A stretch of 64,000 bases of DNA from the NCBI GenBank assembly GCA_963828185.1, contig CAWHDV010000015.1, positions 124,001 through 188,000 of the forward strand. Reading direction: 5' to 3'. Shown piece after piece: positions 1-9,309 of this stretch (position 1 is the stretch's first letter; the number at the start of each line of letters is the position of its first letter). Origin of the DNA: Rhodoblastus sp963828185 (GTDB lineage Bacteria > Pseudomonadota > Alphaproteobacteria > Rhizobiales > Beijerinckiaceae). The notes beneath the pieces were generated by a model. That model worked only from the letters and a program-made list of their open reading frames with translations, did no database searches and was not told the DNA's origin. Made by a program: the position numbers and the translations under genes.

Positions 1-2
1 CC

Positions 3-719
3 GCGCCGGGAACTTCGAGCTGCATCCAGCTGCGGCTCGACGCAATCGGCACGGCTTTGACCGGGCTGTTGGCGGACGCATCGCAAACCGAACAGGTCAC
101 CGGCCGAACCAACCAGTTTCGGGTCGGTCTCTATCCGTTCATCGTGGACGCCGACACGAATTACCAGCCGCTGTCCAGCGACCTGACTGGCGTGGTGACG
201 ACACAGGCGAACCTGCTCCCAAGCCTGCTCGACACCGGCAATTCCAGCGACGTCAAAGGTTCGGGGGGCACCAACATCAACAATGCGCTCAACGATTTGT
301 ACAACAACACGCTGCCGAGCAGCCCCGGAGCCGGCGCGAACGCCAACTCGCCCTTGCCCTTCGTGTTCCTGATCACCGACGGAGCGCAAGACAACCAGAC
401 CATGACAAATTCCGACGGCGCCTGGACGGGTTCGAACCACGCCACCACGCTGACGCAAGCCAATTGCACAACGATCAAGACGCGGGCGACGCTGGCGATC
501 CTCTACGTCCCCTATGCGACGATTCCCAATCCCAACCCGAGTTTCGCCAATGACGAAGACGACGCAGCCAATGACAATATCCCCAACATCCCGCCATCGC
601 TGGTGAGCTGCGCCTCACCCAACAGTTTCTATACGGCGAGTTCGCCCGCCGACATCGCCAGCGCGTTGCAGCTCATGTTCAACAACTCGCTGCAGATGGC
701 GCCGAGGCTGGTGCAATAA
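3..719 (+). CDS. TadG-like Flp-pilus/VWA-domain protein, C-terminal part
   Basis: The reading frame is open from the first bases of the window and ends at a TAA at 717-719, so this is the 3' part of a longer gene. The visible part is about 238 residues, rich in Asn, Thr, Ser and Pro. It carries a stretch like the core of a von Willebrand A fold (FVFLITDGAQDN), preceded by a GGTNINNAL segment, and ends with an ADIASALQLMF segment typical of TadE/TadG-type proteins. Known members are envelope-anchored proteins made with the Tad/Flp pilus machinery. No other tad gene is in view because the window begins here. The family call is moderate and the partial status is certain. Confidence 0.6.
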   Translation, partial: APGTSSCIQLRLDAIGTALTGLLADASQTEQVTGRTNQFRVGLYPFIVDADTNYQPLSSDLTGVVTTQANLLPSLLDTGNSSDVKGSGGTNINNALNDLYNNTLPSSPGAGANANSPLPFVFLITDGAQDNQTMTNSDGAWTGSNHATTLTQANCTTIKTRATLAILYVPYATIPNPNPSFANDEDDAANDNIPNIPPSLVSCASPNSFYTASSPADIASALQLMFNNSLQMAPRLVQ

Positions 720-737
720 AAAGCGCGCTCCGCGCTC
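716..737 (-). terminator. Intrinsic terminator after manB
   Basis: On the minus strand a 6-bp stem AGCGCG/CGCGCT with a 3-nt loop is followed by TTTTT. It starts at the manB stop codon and lies between that gene and the convergent pilus gene. Confidence 0.6.
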
Positions 738-2235
738 AAATCGTCTGGTTATAGGCGCCGACTTCCTGGTTTTCGCGCAGGATGGCGTCGACGGCCTTGA
801 ACATGGCGTGCAGGTTTTCGTGGCTCGCCGGGCTTTCGACCACCACCACCAGTTCCGGCTTGTTGGAGGAGGCGCGCACCAGGCCCCAGGTGCCGTCCTC
901 GACCGTCACGCGCACGCCATTGACCGTCACGAGGCTGGCTATGTCCTGGCCGATGATCTTCTCTCCCGCCGCCTGCATCGCCTGGAAACGCGCCACGACC
1001 TTGTCGACCACGCCGTATTTCACCTCGTCGGCGCAATGCGGCGACATGGTCGGAGAACCCCAGGTCTTCGGCAGGGCGGCGTAAAGCTCGGCCATGCTGC
1101 GGTGCGGATTGCGGTCGAGCATCTCCAAAATGTGCACCGCCGTCAGCAGCCCGTCGTCATAGCCGCGCCCCACCGGCGCGTTGAAGAAGAAATGCCCGGA
1201 TTTCTCGAAGCCGGCCAAAGCGTTGAGATCGTTGACGCGGCGCTTGATGTAGGAATGGCCGGTCTTCCAGTAATCCGCCTTCGCCCCTTGCGCCTTGAGC
1301 ACCGGATCCGACGCGAACAGGCCGGTCGATTTGACATCGACGACGAAAGTGGCGTTGGCGTGCAGTTTCGACAGGTCGCGCGCCAGCATCACGCCGATCT
1401 TGTCGGCGAAGATTTCCTCGCCGTGATTGTCGACCACGCCGCAGCGGTCGCCGTCGCCGTCAAAACCCAGGCCGACGTCGGCGCCGGTCTCGCGCACCTT
1501 GTCGGCCATGGCGTGCAGCATTTCGAGGTCTTCGGGATTGGGATTGTAGCGCGGGAACGTGTAATCCGGCGTCACGTCGAGCGGGATCACCTCGCAGCCG
1601 AGCCGCTCCAGCAATTGCGGGGCGAAAGCGCCCGCCGTGCCGTTGCCGCAGGCCGCGACCACCTTCATTTTCCGCGTCAGCCGGCTGTGGCTGGCGAGAT
1701 CGTCGAGATAGGTCCGCGCGAAATCCTCGACATAAACATACCCGCCGCCCGCGCGGTTCTGATAGCGGCCTTCGAGCACGATGTCGCGGAGGCGTCCCAT
1801 CTCGTCCGGGCCAAAAGTGACCGGGCGCTGCGCGCCCATCTTCACGCCGGTCCAGCCATTGTCGTTATGCGAGGCGGTGACCATCGCCACGGCAGGGCAA
1901 TCCAGCGCGAATTGCGCGAAATAGGCCATCGGCGACAAGGCGAGGCCAATGTCCACCACCTCGACGCCGCCCGCCATCAGGCCGCACATCAGGGCCTGCT
2001 TGATCGAGGCGGAATAGGCGCGGAAGTCGTGGCCGGTGGCGAGGCGCGGCTTGACGCCCATCTCGTGCAGCAGCGTCGCCAGCCCGAGGCCCAGCGCCTG
2101 CACGCCCATCAGGTTGAGCTCCGACCCGAACAGCCAGCGCGCGTCATATTCGCGAAAGCCGGTCGCCTTCACGAGAGGCAGGCGCTCATATTCGAACGTG
2201 TTGGGCGCGAGAGCGGATACGGGCTTCGGGAACAT
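736..2235 (-). CDS. manB: Phosphomannomutase/phosphoglucomutase
   Basis: Predicted alpha-D-phosphohexomutase of 499 residues, interconverting hexose 6- and 1-phosphates (mannose and/or glucose) in the cytoplasm. The active-site loop TASHN places the phosphoserine at about residue 122. The metal-binding loop DGDGDR is at 259-264 and the sugar-binding EKSGH motif at 344-348, where many relatives have GEXSG. It lies 49 bases downstream of the GDP-mannose pyrophosphorylase gene on the same strand, so the pair should convert mannose 6-phosphate to GDP-mannose for exopolysaccharide or LPS. Whether glucose or mannose is preferred cannot be read from the sequence. Confidence 0.92.
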   Translation of the reverse strand: MFPKPVSALAPNTFEYERLPLVKATGFREYDARWLFGSELNLMGVQALGLGLATLLHEMGVKPRLATGHDFRAYSASIKQALMCGLMAGGVEVVDIGLALSPMAYFAQFALDCPAVAMVTASHNDNGWTGVKMGAQRPVTFGPDEMGRLRDIVLEGRYQNRAGGGYVYVEDFARTYLDDLASHSRLTRKMKVVAACGNGTAGAFAPQLLERLGCEVIPLDVTPDYTFPRYNPNPEDLEMLHAMADKVRETGADVGLGFDGDGDRCGVVDNHGEEIFADKIGVMLARDLSKLHANATFVVDVKSTGLFASDPVLKAQGAKADYWKTGHSYIKRRVNDLNALAGFEKSGHFFFNAPVGRGYDDGLLTAVHILEMLDRNPHRSMAELYAALPKTWGSPTMSPHCADEVKYGVVDKVVARFQAMQAAGEKIIGQDIASLVTVNGVRVTVEDGTWGLVRASSNKPELVVVVESPASHENLHAMFKAVDAILRENQEVGAYNQTI

Positions 2236-2284
2236 GGGGCTTCTCGTGTTGACAGTTCTGGTTGAAACGACGGCGGCGGAAAAA

Positions 2285-3697
2285 TCACACGCGCCGATAG
2301 ACGTCCTCGAGGCGCACGATATCGTCCTCGCCGAGATATGAGCCGGTCTGCACCTCGATCAGCTCCAGGTCGATCTTGCCGGGATTGATCAGGCGGTGCA
2401 CCGAGCCGATCGGCAGGTAGATCGATTCGTTTTCATGCACCATCATGACTTCGTCATTGCGCGTCACTTCCGCCGAGCCGCGCACCACGATCCAGTGCTC
2501 GGCGCGGTGATAATGCTTTTGCAGCGACAGCTTGTGGCCAGGCTTCACCACGATGCGCTTGACCTGATGGCGCTCGCCATTGTCGATCGACTGGTAATAG
2601 CCCCAGGGCCGGTAGACGCGGCGATGCTCCCGAGCCTCGCGGCGCTTCTGGCGCTTCAGTTCGTCGACCAGTTGCTTGACCTTGTCGCCATATTGCGCGC
2701 CCAGCACCAGCACGGCGTCGTCGGTCGTCACCACGATCACGTCGGAAACGCCCAGAACGGTCGTCAGAATATCGTCCGAGCGCACATGCACATTGCGCCC
2801 CTCCTGCACGACGCCATGGCCGCGCACCGAATTGCCCTGCGCGTCGCGCTCCGACAGTTCCCACACCGCCTGCCAATTGCCGACATCCGACCAGCCGATG
2901 TCGGCCGGAATCACCGCCGCATGCGACGTGCGCTCCATCACCGCATAGTCGATCGAGGTCTTCGGCGCCCTGGCGAAGCTTTCTTTGTCCAACGCCAGAA
3001 ATCCGAGGTCCTTCTTGGCCGCCGCATAGGCTTCAGCCGCGGCCTTGGCGATTTCCGGCACAAATTTGGTCAATTCATCGCGCATGACGTCGACGCGGAA
3101 ATAGAAATTGCCGGAATTCCAGAGATAGCCTTCGCGGATATAGCGCTCCGCCGTGGCGAGATCGGGCTTTTCGACGAAGGCCTCGACCGTGGCGACATCC
3201 GCCCCGGCGGCGACGATATCGCCCGGGCGGATGTAGCCGTAGCCGGTGGCCGGACCGGTCGGCTTGACGCCGAGGGTGACGATATAGCCGCTTTTGGCCG
3301 CTTTCGCCGCCTTGCGGCAGAGGTCCTGGAAAGCCGCGACGTCGCGTATGTCATGGTCGGCGGCGAAAACCGCCACCACCGCGTCGCTCGCCCGCCCGGC
3401 GGCAAGTTCGCAGGCGACAGCCACGGCGGCCGCCGAATCGCGACGCTCCGGTTCGAGCACGATCTCGCCCTTGACCCCGACCTGCGCCATCTGCTCCTGC
3501 ACCAGGAAGCGATAGTCGTGATTGGTGACGATCGCCGGCGCGTCAAAAATCTCCGGATCGAGGCGCAGCAAGGTGTCCTGGAACGTCGAGAGCTTTCCCA
3601 GAAGCGGAATGAACTGTTTCGGCATGGTTTCGCGCGACGCAGGCCACACCCGCGTCCCCGCCCCGCCGCACATGATCACAGGGATAATCTTGCTCAT
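2285..3697 (-). CDS. manC: Mannose-1-phosphate guanylyltransferase / mannose-6-phosphate isomerase
   Basis: Bifunctional type II enzyme of 470 residues, the usual length. The N-terminal nucleotidyltransferase has the signature GGAGTR at 11-16 and PKQF at 26-29, and a FVEKPD sugar-binding segment near 175. The C-terminal cupin begins about residue 362 (YRPWG) and holds the metal-binding QKHYHRAEHW stretch near 393-402, the mannose-6-phosphate isomerase part. It makes GDP-mannose from GTP and mannose 1-phosphate and is first in a two-gene unit with manB. The start codon at 3697 fits the family N-terminus. Confidence 0.93.
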   Translation of the reverse strand: MSKIIPVIMCGGAGTRVWPASRETMPKQFIPLLGKLSTFQDTLLRLDPEIFDAPAIVTNHDYRFLVQEQMAQVGVKGEIVLEPERRDSAAAVAVACELAAGRASDAVVAVFAADHDIRDVAAFQDLCRKAAKAAKSGYIVTLGVKPTGPATGYGYIRPGDIVAAGADVATVEAFVEKPDLATAERYIREGYLWNSGNFYFRVDVMRDELTKFVPEIAKAAAEAYAAAKKDLGFLALDKESFARAPKTSIDYAVMERTSHAAVIPADIGWSDVGNWQAVWELSERDAQGNSVRGHGVVQEGRNVHVRSDDILTTVLGVSDVIVVTTDDAVLVLGAQYGDKVKQLVDELKRQKRREAREHRRVYRPWGYYQSIDNGERHQVKRIVVKPGHKLSLQKHYHRAEHWIVVRGSAEVTRNDEVMMVHENESIYLPIGSVHRLINPGKIDLELIEVQTGSYLGEDDIVRLEDVYRRV

Positions 3698-3856
3698 TCG
3701 ACCCTCGTTTGGACCAGACCGCCTCGGGCGGACTTTTGACCTGATGATTTGGCTCGACGCGGCGGCGGCGCGCCCGTCAAGTCCGCCAACGCCGGACGCG
3801 CATAGGGTTAGGGTATCAGCAAATACATGACAAGCCCGGAAAGAGAGGACAAGCCT

Positions 3857-4291
3857 TCAACCGCGATAGGCGACAAGCAACGCGCCGCAGGCGATAAGGC
3901 CGACCCCGAGCCAGTTCGGACCGGAGAGCTTTTCGCCGAGAAACAGCACGCCGAAGATTGCGACCAGCACGACGCTGAGCTTGTCGATGGGCGCGACGCG
4001 GGCGGCGTCGCCGAGCTTCAAGGCGCGAAAATAACAGAGCCAGGACGCGCCGGTGGCGAGGCCCGAAAGCGTCAGGAAAAGCACGGTCTTCGGGCTCATG
4101 GCCGTCGCCTGCAGCCGCCCCGTGGCGGCCAGCAGCAGGCCAAGGACGAAAACGACGACGAGGGTGCGCACGAAAGTGGCGAGATCGGAATCGACCCGCT
4201 CGACGCCAAGCTTTGCGAAAATCGCCGTCAAGGCGGCGAAAAAAGCCGCCAGCAGCGCCCAGACGGCCCAGGATGCGAAAGCCAGCCTCAC
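3857..4291 (-). CDS. Half-size EamA-family transporter
   Basis: Hydrophobic protein of 144 residues with about five transmembrane helices and one EamA (DMT) repeat; most family members carry two repeats and about 300 residues. The end LGEKLSGPNWLGVGLIACGALL matches the repeat's last two helices. Single-repeat relatives are thought to work as dimers; the substrate is unknown. The GTG start overlaps the prfA stop codon by four bases (GTGA), so translation is probably coupled. In many Rhizobiales prmC, encoding the RF1 methyltransferase, occupies this position; here it is absent. Confidence 0.82.
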   Translation of the reverse strand: MRLAFASWAVWALLAAFFAALTAIFAKLGVERVDSDLATFVRTLVVVFVLGLLLAATGRLQATAMSPKTVLFLTLSGLATGASWLCYFRALKLGDAARVAPIDKLSVVLVAIFGVLFLGEKLSGPNWLGVGLIACGALLVAYRG

Positions 4292-5359
4292 GCGGCGTCT
4301 CCTTCACTTTCCGCGAGCAGTCGCGCCTGGTGATCGGCGATCAGCGGATCAAGGATCTCGTCGAGCGCTTCGCCCTCCATCACCTTGTCGATCTTGTAGA
4401 GCGTCAGGTTGATGCGGTGATCGCTGACGCGTCCTTGCGGAAAATTGTAGGTGCGGATGCGCTCGGAGCGGTCGCCCGACCCGACCTGCGCCCGCCGGTC
4501 AGCGGCGCGGGCGTCGTCGAGCTTCTGCCGCTCGAGATCGAACAGGCGGGAGCGCAGGACGTCCATGGCCTTGGCCTTGTTGCGGTGCTGCGACCGCTCC
4601 TCCTGCATCATCACCACGATGCCGGAGGGAATGTGAGTGATGCGGATCGCCGATTCGGTCTTGTTGACATGCTGGCCGCCGGCCCCGCCGGCGCGCATCG
4701 TGTCGATGCGCAATTCGGACTCGTTGATCGCCAGATCGACTTCCGTCACTTCGGGAAGGACGGCGACGGTCGCGGCCGAGGTGTGGATTCGCCCCTGAGT
4801 TTCGGTCGCCGGAACGCGCTGCACGCGATGCGCGCCTCTTTCGAATTTCAGCCGCGCGAAAACGCCCTTGCCGCGGACCTGGGCGATGATTTCCTTGAAA
4901 CCGCCGGCCGTCCCCTCGCTGGCGGAGACAAGCTCCATCGTCCAGCCGCGCTTTTCCGCGTATTTCTGGTACATGCGAAACAGGTCGCCGGCGAACAGCG
5001 CCGCTTCGTCGCCGCCGGTTCCGGCGCGGATTTCGAGGATGGCGTTTTTCTCGTCCGCCGCGTCCTTCGGCAAAAGCGAGAGCCGCAATCCCTTTTCCGC
5101 CTCGTCGAGCCGCTCCCGCATGCGCGGCAATTCTTCTTCCGCCAGCGCCCGCATGTCGCGGTCGTCCATCAGCGCCTCGAGATCGGCGACCTCCTTCTCC
5201 AGCGTGCGGAATTCCGCAATGGCGGCGGCCACCGGTTCGAGTTCCGCCAATTCGCGCGACAGCCCGGAAAACGACGAGGAATTCGACGCCTTCCGCGAGG
5301 CGATGGCCGATTTCTTCGTGACGGCGCAGGATGAGATCGAGTTTTTCCGGCGGCAACAT
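4288..5359 (-). CDS. prfA: Peptide chain release factor 1 (frame broken by one extra base)
   Basis: RF1 ends translation at UAA and UAG. The downstream 320-residue frame holds the codon-recognition tripeptide PAT (about 183-185 of the repaired protein) and the catalytic GGQ (about 227-229). The first 25 or so residues (MLPPEKLDLILRRHEEIG) lie in another frame starting at ATG 5359. Removing one base in GAATTC at 5279-5284 joins them into a 356-residue protein of normal length. As RF1 is essential, I treat the break as a sequence error. It lies 75 bases after ptsP, in a lysC-ptsP-prfA order common in Rhizobiales. Confidence 0.9.
5279..5284 (-). other. Probable one-base insertion in prfA at a GANTC site
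   Basis: The sequence GAATTC breaks the prfA frame. Dropping one A or T gives GATTC or GAATC, restores the frame and gives the expected Asp/Glu-Ser codons. Confidence 0.85.
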
Positions 5360-5434
5360 GGTGAAAGATCCGGCGACGGTCGTGGCGTCGCAATAGGTCG
5401 GCAAAGGGCGGATGGGCCGGCGTCGGGAAGCCCG

Positions 5435-7699
5435 CTACAGGGGCACGGCGTGCCTTTCGGCGAATGCGTGCAATTCGCGGCGCACCGAAATGTGGTCGTC
5501 GGGCCGGTCGATCATCGGCGTGAGGAAGTCGCGCGTCGCCGTCAGGTCCGTGGCGAGGATGGCCGCCTTGACCGGGCCAATGGCCGAGGGAGTCATCGAC
5601 AGGCCGCGATAGCCGATGGCGGCGAGGGCGATCGCCTCCAGCGGCTTGCCGCCCATTTCGCCGCACAGCGTCACGGGCGTTCCATGTCGCGCCGCCGCGT
5701 CGACGATCGATTTCAGGGCGCGCAGGTTGGGCGGCGACAAAGTGTCGAAACGCGCCGCGACGCGCTTGTTGTCGCGATCGACCGCGAAAAGATATTGCGT
5801 CAGATCGTTGGAGCCGACCGAAAGGAAATCAGCCAGAACGCAAATCTCGTCCAGTTGCCAGAGCAGCGAGGGCACCTCGACCATCACGCCGAGCTTGAGG
5901 TCAACAGGCAGTTCGTAATCGTGGCGGCGCAGGAATTCGAGCTCCCGCTGGCAAACCTCCCTGGCTTGCGAGAATTCGGACGTCGTCGCCACCATGGGAA
6001 ACATGATGCGCATTTCGCGCCCGGCTCCGGCGCGCAACATCGCCCGCAGCTGCATCCGCAACAGGCCGGGACGGTCGAGGCCGATGCGGATCGCCCGCCA
6101 GCCGAGCGCCGGGTTCTCCTCCTCCATCTTGGCCATGTAGGGCAGGACCTTGTCCGACCCGATGTCGAGCGTGCGAAACGTTACCGGCCTGCCGTCGGCG
6201 GCCTCGATCACCTTGCGGTAGAGCGCATATTGCTCGGAGAGGCGTGGGAAGCTGGTCGCCACCATGAACTGCAACTCGGTGCGGAACAGGCCGATCGACT
6301 GCGCCCCCGCCTCGGCGACATGCTGGCAATCGATCAGCAGGCCGGCGTTCATGTGCAGGCTGACATGCACGCCGTCACGGGTGATCGCCGGCACGTCGCG
6401 CAGCTTGTGATACTGTTCCTGGCGCCGGGCGCGCAGGCGCGCCTTTTCGCCATAGGCCGCCTCGACATCCGGCGGCGGCCGCAATTGCACCTCGCCGGTG
6501 CCGCCGTCGATGATGATCGGATCGCCGGTCTCGACCAGATCGGTGATGTTGCGAACCTCGCCGATCGCCGGGACGCCCAGGGCGCGCGCGATGATGGCGA
6601 CATGGCTCGTGGGGCCGCCGTCCTCCAGCACCAGGCCGCGCAGGTTGGCGCGGTCATAGTCCAGCAGCGCCGCCGGACCCATGTTGCGCGCCACCAGGAT
6701 GGCGTTGGCCGGCAAGGAGCCGCCATGCGCGACGCCCTGGCCAGTCAATTGCTGCAGCAGGCGATTGGCGATGTCGTCGAGATCGTGCAGCCGCTCGCGC
6801 AGATAGGGGTCGGTCTGGCGCTGCAATTTTGCCCGCGCGTCGTTCTGCACGCGCTCCACCGCCGCTTCGGCGGTCAGGCCGGATTCGAGCGCTTCGCGCA
6901 GCCGCCGCAGCCAGCCGCGGTCATTGGCGAACATGCGCACGGTTTCGAGCACGTCGCGATGCTCGCCCGCGCCATAATGGTCGCCGCGCGCGATCAGCTG
7001 GTCGATCTGCTCGCGCATCGCCTGGATCGCGTGATCGAGCCTGTGCTGCTCGGCCTGCGGGTCTTCCGCCACCAGTTGTTTCACGACGATGCGCGGCTCG
7101 TGCAGCACGACATGGCCGAGGCCGACGCCTTCGCTGAGCGCCGCCCCATTCAGCGCCATCGGCTTTTGCAGGCTGAAACTCAGGCCGGGCTGCGCCAGCG
7201 ACTGCAGTTCGCCCGAGGCGATCATCTCGGCCAGCAGCATGGCCGTGGTCTGCAGCGCCTCGACTTCCTCCTCGGAATAGGTGCGCCGGGCGCGGTTCTG
7301 CACCACGAGGACGCCGAGCGTGTTGCCGCCGCGCAGGATCGGCACGCCGAGGAAGGATTGATAGATTTCCTCGCCGGTTTCCGGGCGATAGGAGAAGGCC
7401 GGATGCGCCTGCGCGTCGGCGAGCGCCAGCGGCTCGGCCTTTTCGGCGATCAGGCCGACCAGGCCTTCGCTGGTGGTCATGGTGGTGAGATGCACCGCCT
7501 CGCGGTTCAGGCCTTCAGTGGCGTATAGCTCAAGCTGGCCGTCCGAGCGGAGCACATAGACGGAACAGACTTCCGCCACCATGTTGGCGGCGATGTGGAT
7601 GACGATCCGGTCCAGTCGCGCCTGTGCGCTCACCGGCTCCGCCATGACCTCGCGAAGCCGGCGCAGAAGCAGACGGGGTCCGCCCAGAGCGCCGCGCAT
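5435..7699 (-). CDS. ptsP: Phosphoenolpyruvate-protein phosphotransferase, nitrogen PTS (EI-Ntr)
   Basis: EI-Ntr of 754 residues, full length. An N-terminal GAF domain covers roughly residues 17-165 and is followed by the EI N-terminal domain, the phosphohistidine domain with the active His at about 366 (GGPTSHVAII), and the C-terminal PEP-binding barrel ending with the conserved TLCGEMGG segment. It passes phosphate from PEP to NPr and then EIIA-Ntr, a regulatory cascade for nitrogen and potassium balance. NPr and EIIA-Ntr are not in this window. It lies between lysC and prfA on the same strand, with 236 bases separating it from lysC, so it may have its own promoter. Confidence 0.95.
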   Translation of the reverse strand: MRGALGGPRLLLRRLREVMAEPVSAQARLDRIVIHIAANMVAEVCSVYVLRSDGQLELYATEGLNREAVHLTTMTTSEGLVGLIAEKAEPLALADAQAHPAFSYRPETGEEIYQSFLGVPILRGGNTLGVLVVQNRARRTYSEEEVEALQTTAMLLAEMIASGELQSLAQPGLSFSLQKPMALNGAALSEGVGLGHVVLHEPRIVVKQLVAEDPQAEQHRLDHAIQAMREQIDQLIARGDHYGAGEHRDVLETVRMFANDRGWLRRLREALESGLTAEAAVERVQNDARAKLQRQTDPYLRERLHDLDDIANRLLQQLTGQGVAHGGSLPANAILVARNMGPAALLDYDRANLRGLVLEDGGPTSHVAIIARALGVPAIGEVRNITDLVETGDPIIIDGGTGEVQLRPPPDVEAAYGEKARLRARRQEQYHKLRDVPAITRDGVHVSLHMNAGLLIDCQHVAEAGAQSIGLFRTELQFMVATSFPRLSEQYALYRKVIEAADGRPVTFRTLDIGSDKVLPYMAKMEEENPALGWRAIRIGLDRPGLLRMQLRAMLRAGAGREMRIMFPMVATTSEFSQAREVCQRELEFLRRHDYELPVDLKLGVMVEVPSLLWQLDEICVLADFLSVGSNDLTQYLFAVDRDNKRVAARFDTLSPPNLRALKSIVDAAARHGTPVTLCGEMGGKPLEAIALAAIGYRGLSMTPSAIGPVKAAILATDLTATRDFLTPMIDRPDDHISVRRELHAFAERHAVPL

Positions 7700-7935
7700 G
7701 TTCCATGTCCTGTCCGGAAACGCGCGGGACGCGCGCCTCCAATTACCTCGATTTGACGATTCGCTCGCCGTCCGCCGATTGCGCCCGTATAGGCATGCAA
7801 GGCGCGGACCGCAAGCGGGGGCTTGAGCCGCCGGAAATGGGTTTTTCTTCGCCTATTGTGTCGCCCGCGCGCAATTTCCCGTCAAGAGCCGGGATCTTAA
7901 CCCCGTTTGGCGCCGACCGCGATGGCGGCCGTTTT

Positions 7936-9171
7936 TTACGCCTTGTCGAGGCCGTAGAGCGAATGCAGCGTGCGCACGGCCAGTTCGGTATAGGCCGCGT
8001 CGATCAGGACGGAAAACTTGATTTCCGACGTGGTGATCGCCCGGATATTCACCCCTTTTTCCGCAAGGGCGCGAAACGCCTGCGCCGCAACGCCGGAATG
8101 GCTGCGCATTCCGACGCCAATCGCCGAAACTTTCACCACATCGGTCGACGCCTGCAGGTTGGAGAAACCGATCGTCGATTTGGCGTTTTCCAGCACGGTG
8201 CGGGCGCGCTCGAATTCCGCCGCCGGAACGGTGAAGGTGATGTCGGTGCTCGCGGCGTCGTCCGAAACCACCTGGATGATCATGTCGACATTGACATTGG
8301 CCTCGGCCAGCGGCTGGAAGATCGCCGCCGCGACGCCGGGCTTGTCGGCGACCTTGCGCAAGGTGATCTGCGCCTCGTCCTTCGAGAAGGCGATTCCGGT
8401 CACGACCTGCTGTTCCACGATATCCTCCTCGTCGCATATCAACGTGCCCGGCTGCGGGTTGGCCGGATCGTCGAAAGACGAACGCACGAAAGTCTTCACT
8501 CGATGCACCATGGCCATTTCGACCGAACGCACCTGCAACACCTTGGCCCCGAGCGAGGCCATCTCCAGCATTTCCTCGAAGGCGATCCTGTCGAGCCGGC
8601 GCGCCTTGTGAACGACGCGCGGGTCGGTGGTATAGACGCCGTCCACATCGGTATAAATATCGCAGCGATCGGCGCCAATTGCGGCGGCGATCGCCACGGC
8701 GCTGGTGTCGGAGCCGCCGCGCCCGAGCGTGGCGATGCGGCCCGTCGCCGGATCGACGCCCTGGAACCCGGCGATGACAGCCACTTCCTTGCGCGCAAAA
8801 CCTTCGCCCAGCCGCTCGCCGTCGATCCTGGCGATTCGCGCCGAGCCATGCGCGTCGTCCGTCTCGATCGGAATTTGCCAGCCCTGCCAGGAGCGCGCGG
8901 CAATGCCCATCTGCTGCAGCGCGATGGCGAGGAGCCCCGAGGTCACCTGTTCGCCGGAAGCCACGACGGCGTCATATTCGCACTCGTCGTAAAGCGCGTT
9001 GGCGTCCTTGACCCAGCCGACCAGTTCATTGGTCTTGCCGGACATGGCCGAAACGACGACCGCCACTTCGAAACCCGCGTCGACCTCGCGCTTGACGTGC
9101 TGCGCGACATTGCGGATTCGTTCGATATTGGCGACGGAAGTGCCGCCGAATTTCATCACCAGACGCGCCAT
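7936..9171 (-). CDS. lysC: Aspartate kinase
   Basis: Aspartokinase of 411 residues, making aspartyl phosphate for the lysine, threonine, methionine and diaminopimelate branch. The N-terminus carries the kinase signature KFGGTS at 7-12, and the substrate-binding segment GRGGSDTSA is clear. The C-terminal third contains two ACT domains for allosteric feedback control. The upstream gene ubiG is divergent, so the 138-base space between them must hold both promoters. It is the first gene of the lysC, ptsP, prfA series. Confidence 0.95.
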   Translation of the reverse strand: MARLVMKFGGTSVANIERIRNVAQHVKREVDAGFEVAVVVSAMSGKTNELVGWVKDANALYDECEYDAVVASGEQVTSGLLAIALQQMGIAARSWQGWQIPIETDDAHGSARIARIDGERLGEGFARKEVAVIAGFQGVDPATGRIATLGRGGSDTSAVAIAAAIGADRCDIYTDVDGVYTTDPRVVHKARRLDRIAFEEMLEMASLGAKVLQVRSVEMAMVHRVKTFVRSSFDDPANPQPGTLICDEEDIVEQQVVTGIAFSKDEAQITLRKVADKPGVAAAIFQPLAEANVNVDMIIQVVSDDAASTDITFTVPAAEFERARTVLENAKSTIGFSNLQASTDVVKVSAIGVGMRSHSGVAAQAFRALAEKGVNIRAITTSEIKFSVLIDAAYTELAVRTLHSLYGLDKA

Positions 9172-9309
9172 AATGCCTTATATCGCCCTTTGAAACGGAC
9201 TTCGCACCGCGAGTAACGCTCGCCCCGCTCCCACGGGGCGGCTATACATGACGGGACGGGCCAATTGTGTCAACGTGCCCTTGGCCACAGATTTTTTCCA
9301 GGTTGGACA
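9172..9309 (+). promoter_or_regulatory. Divergent promoter region lysC/ubiG
   Basis: A 138-base space between the divergent start codons of lysC and ubiG. No clear -35/-10 pair or operator stands out. Promoter function is inferred from gene orientation only. Confidence 0.4.

Noticed and set aside
5270..5290. Programmed frameshifting in prfA.
   Set aside because: Programmed frameshifting is known for prfB (RF2), not prfA. There is no slippery site or in-frame early UGA signal of that type, and the same break pattern appears in unrelated genes.
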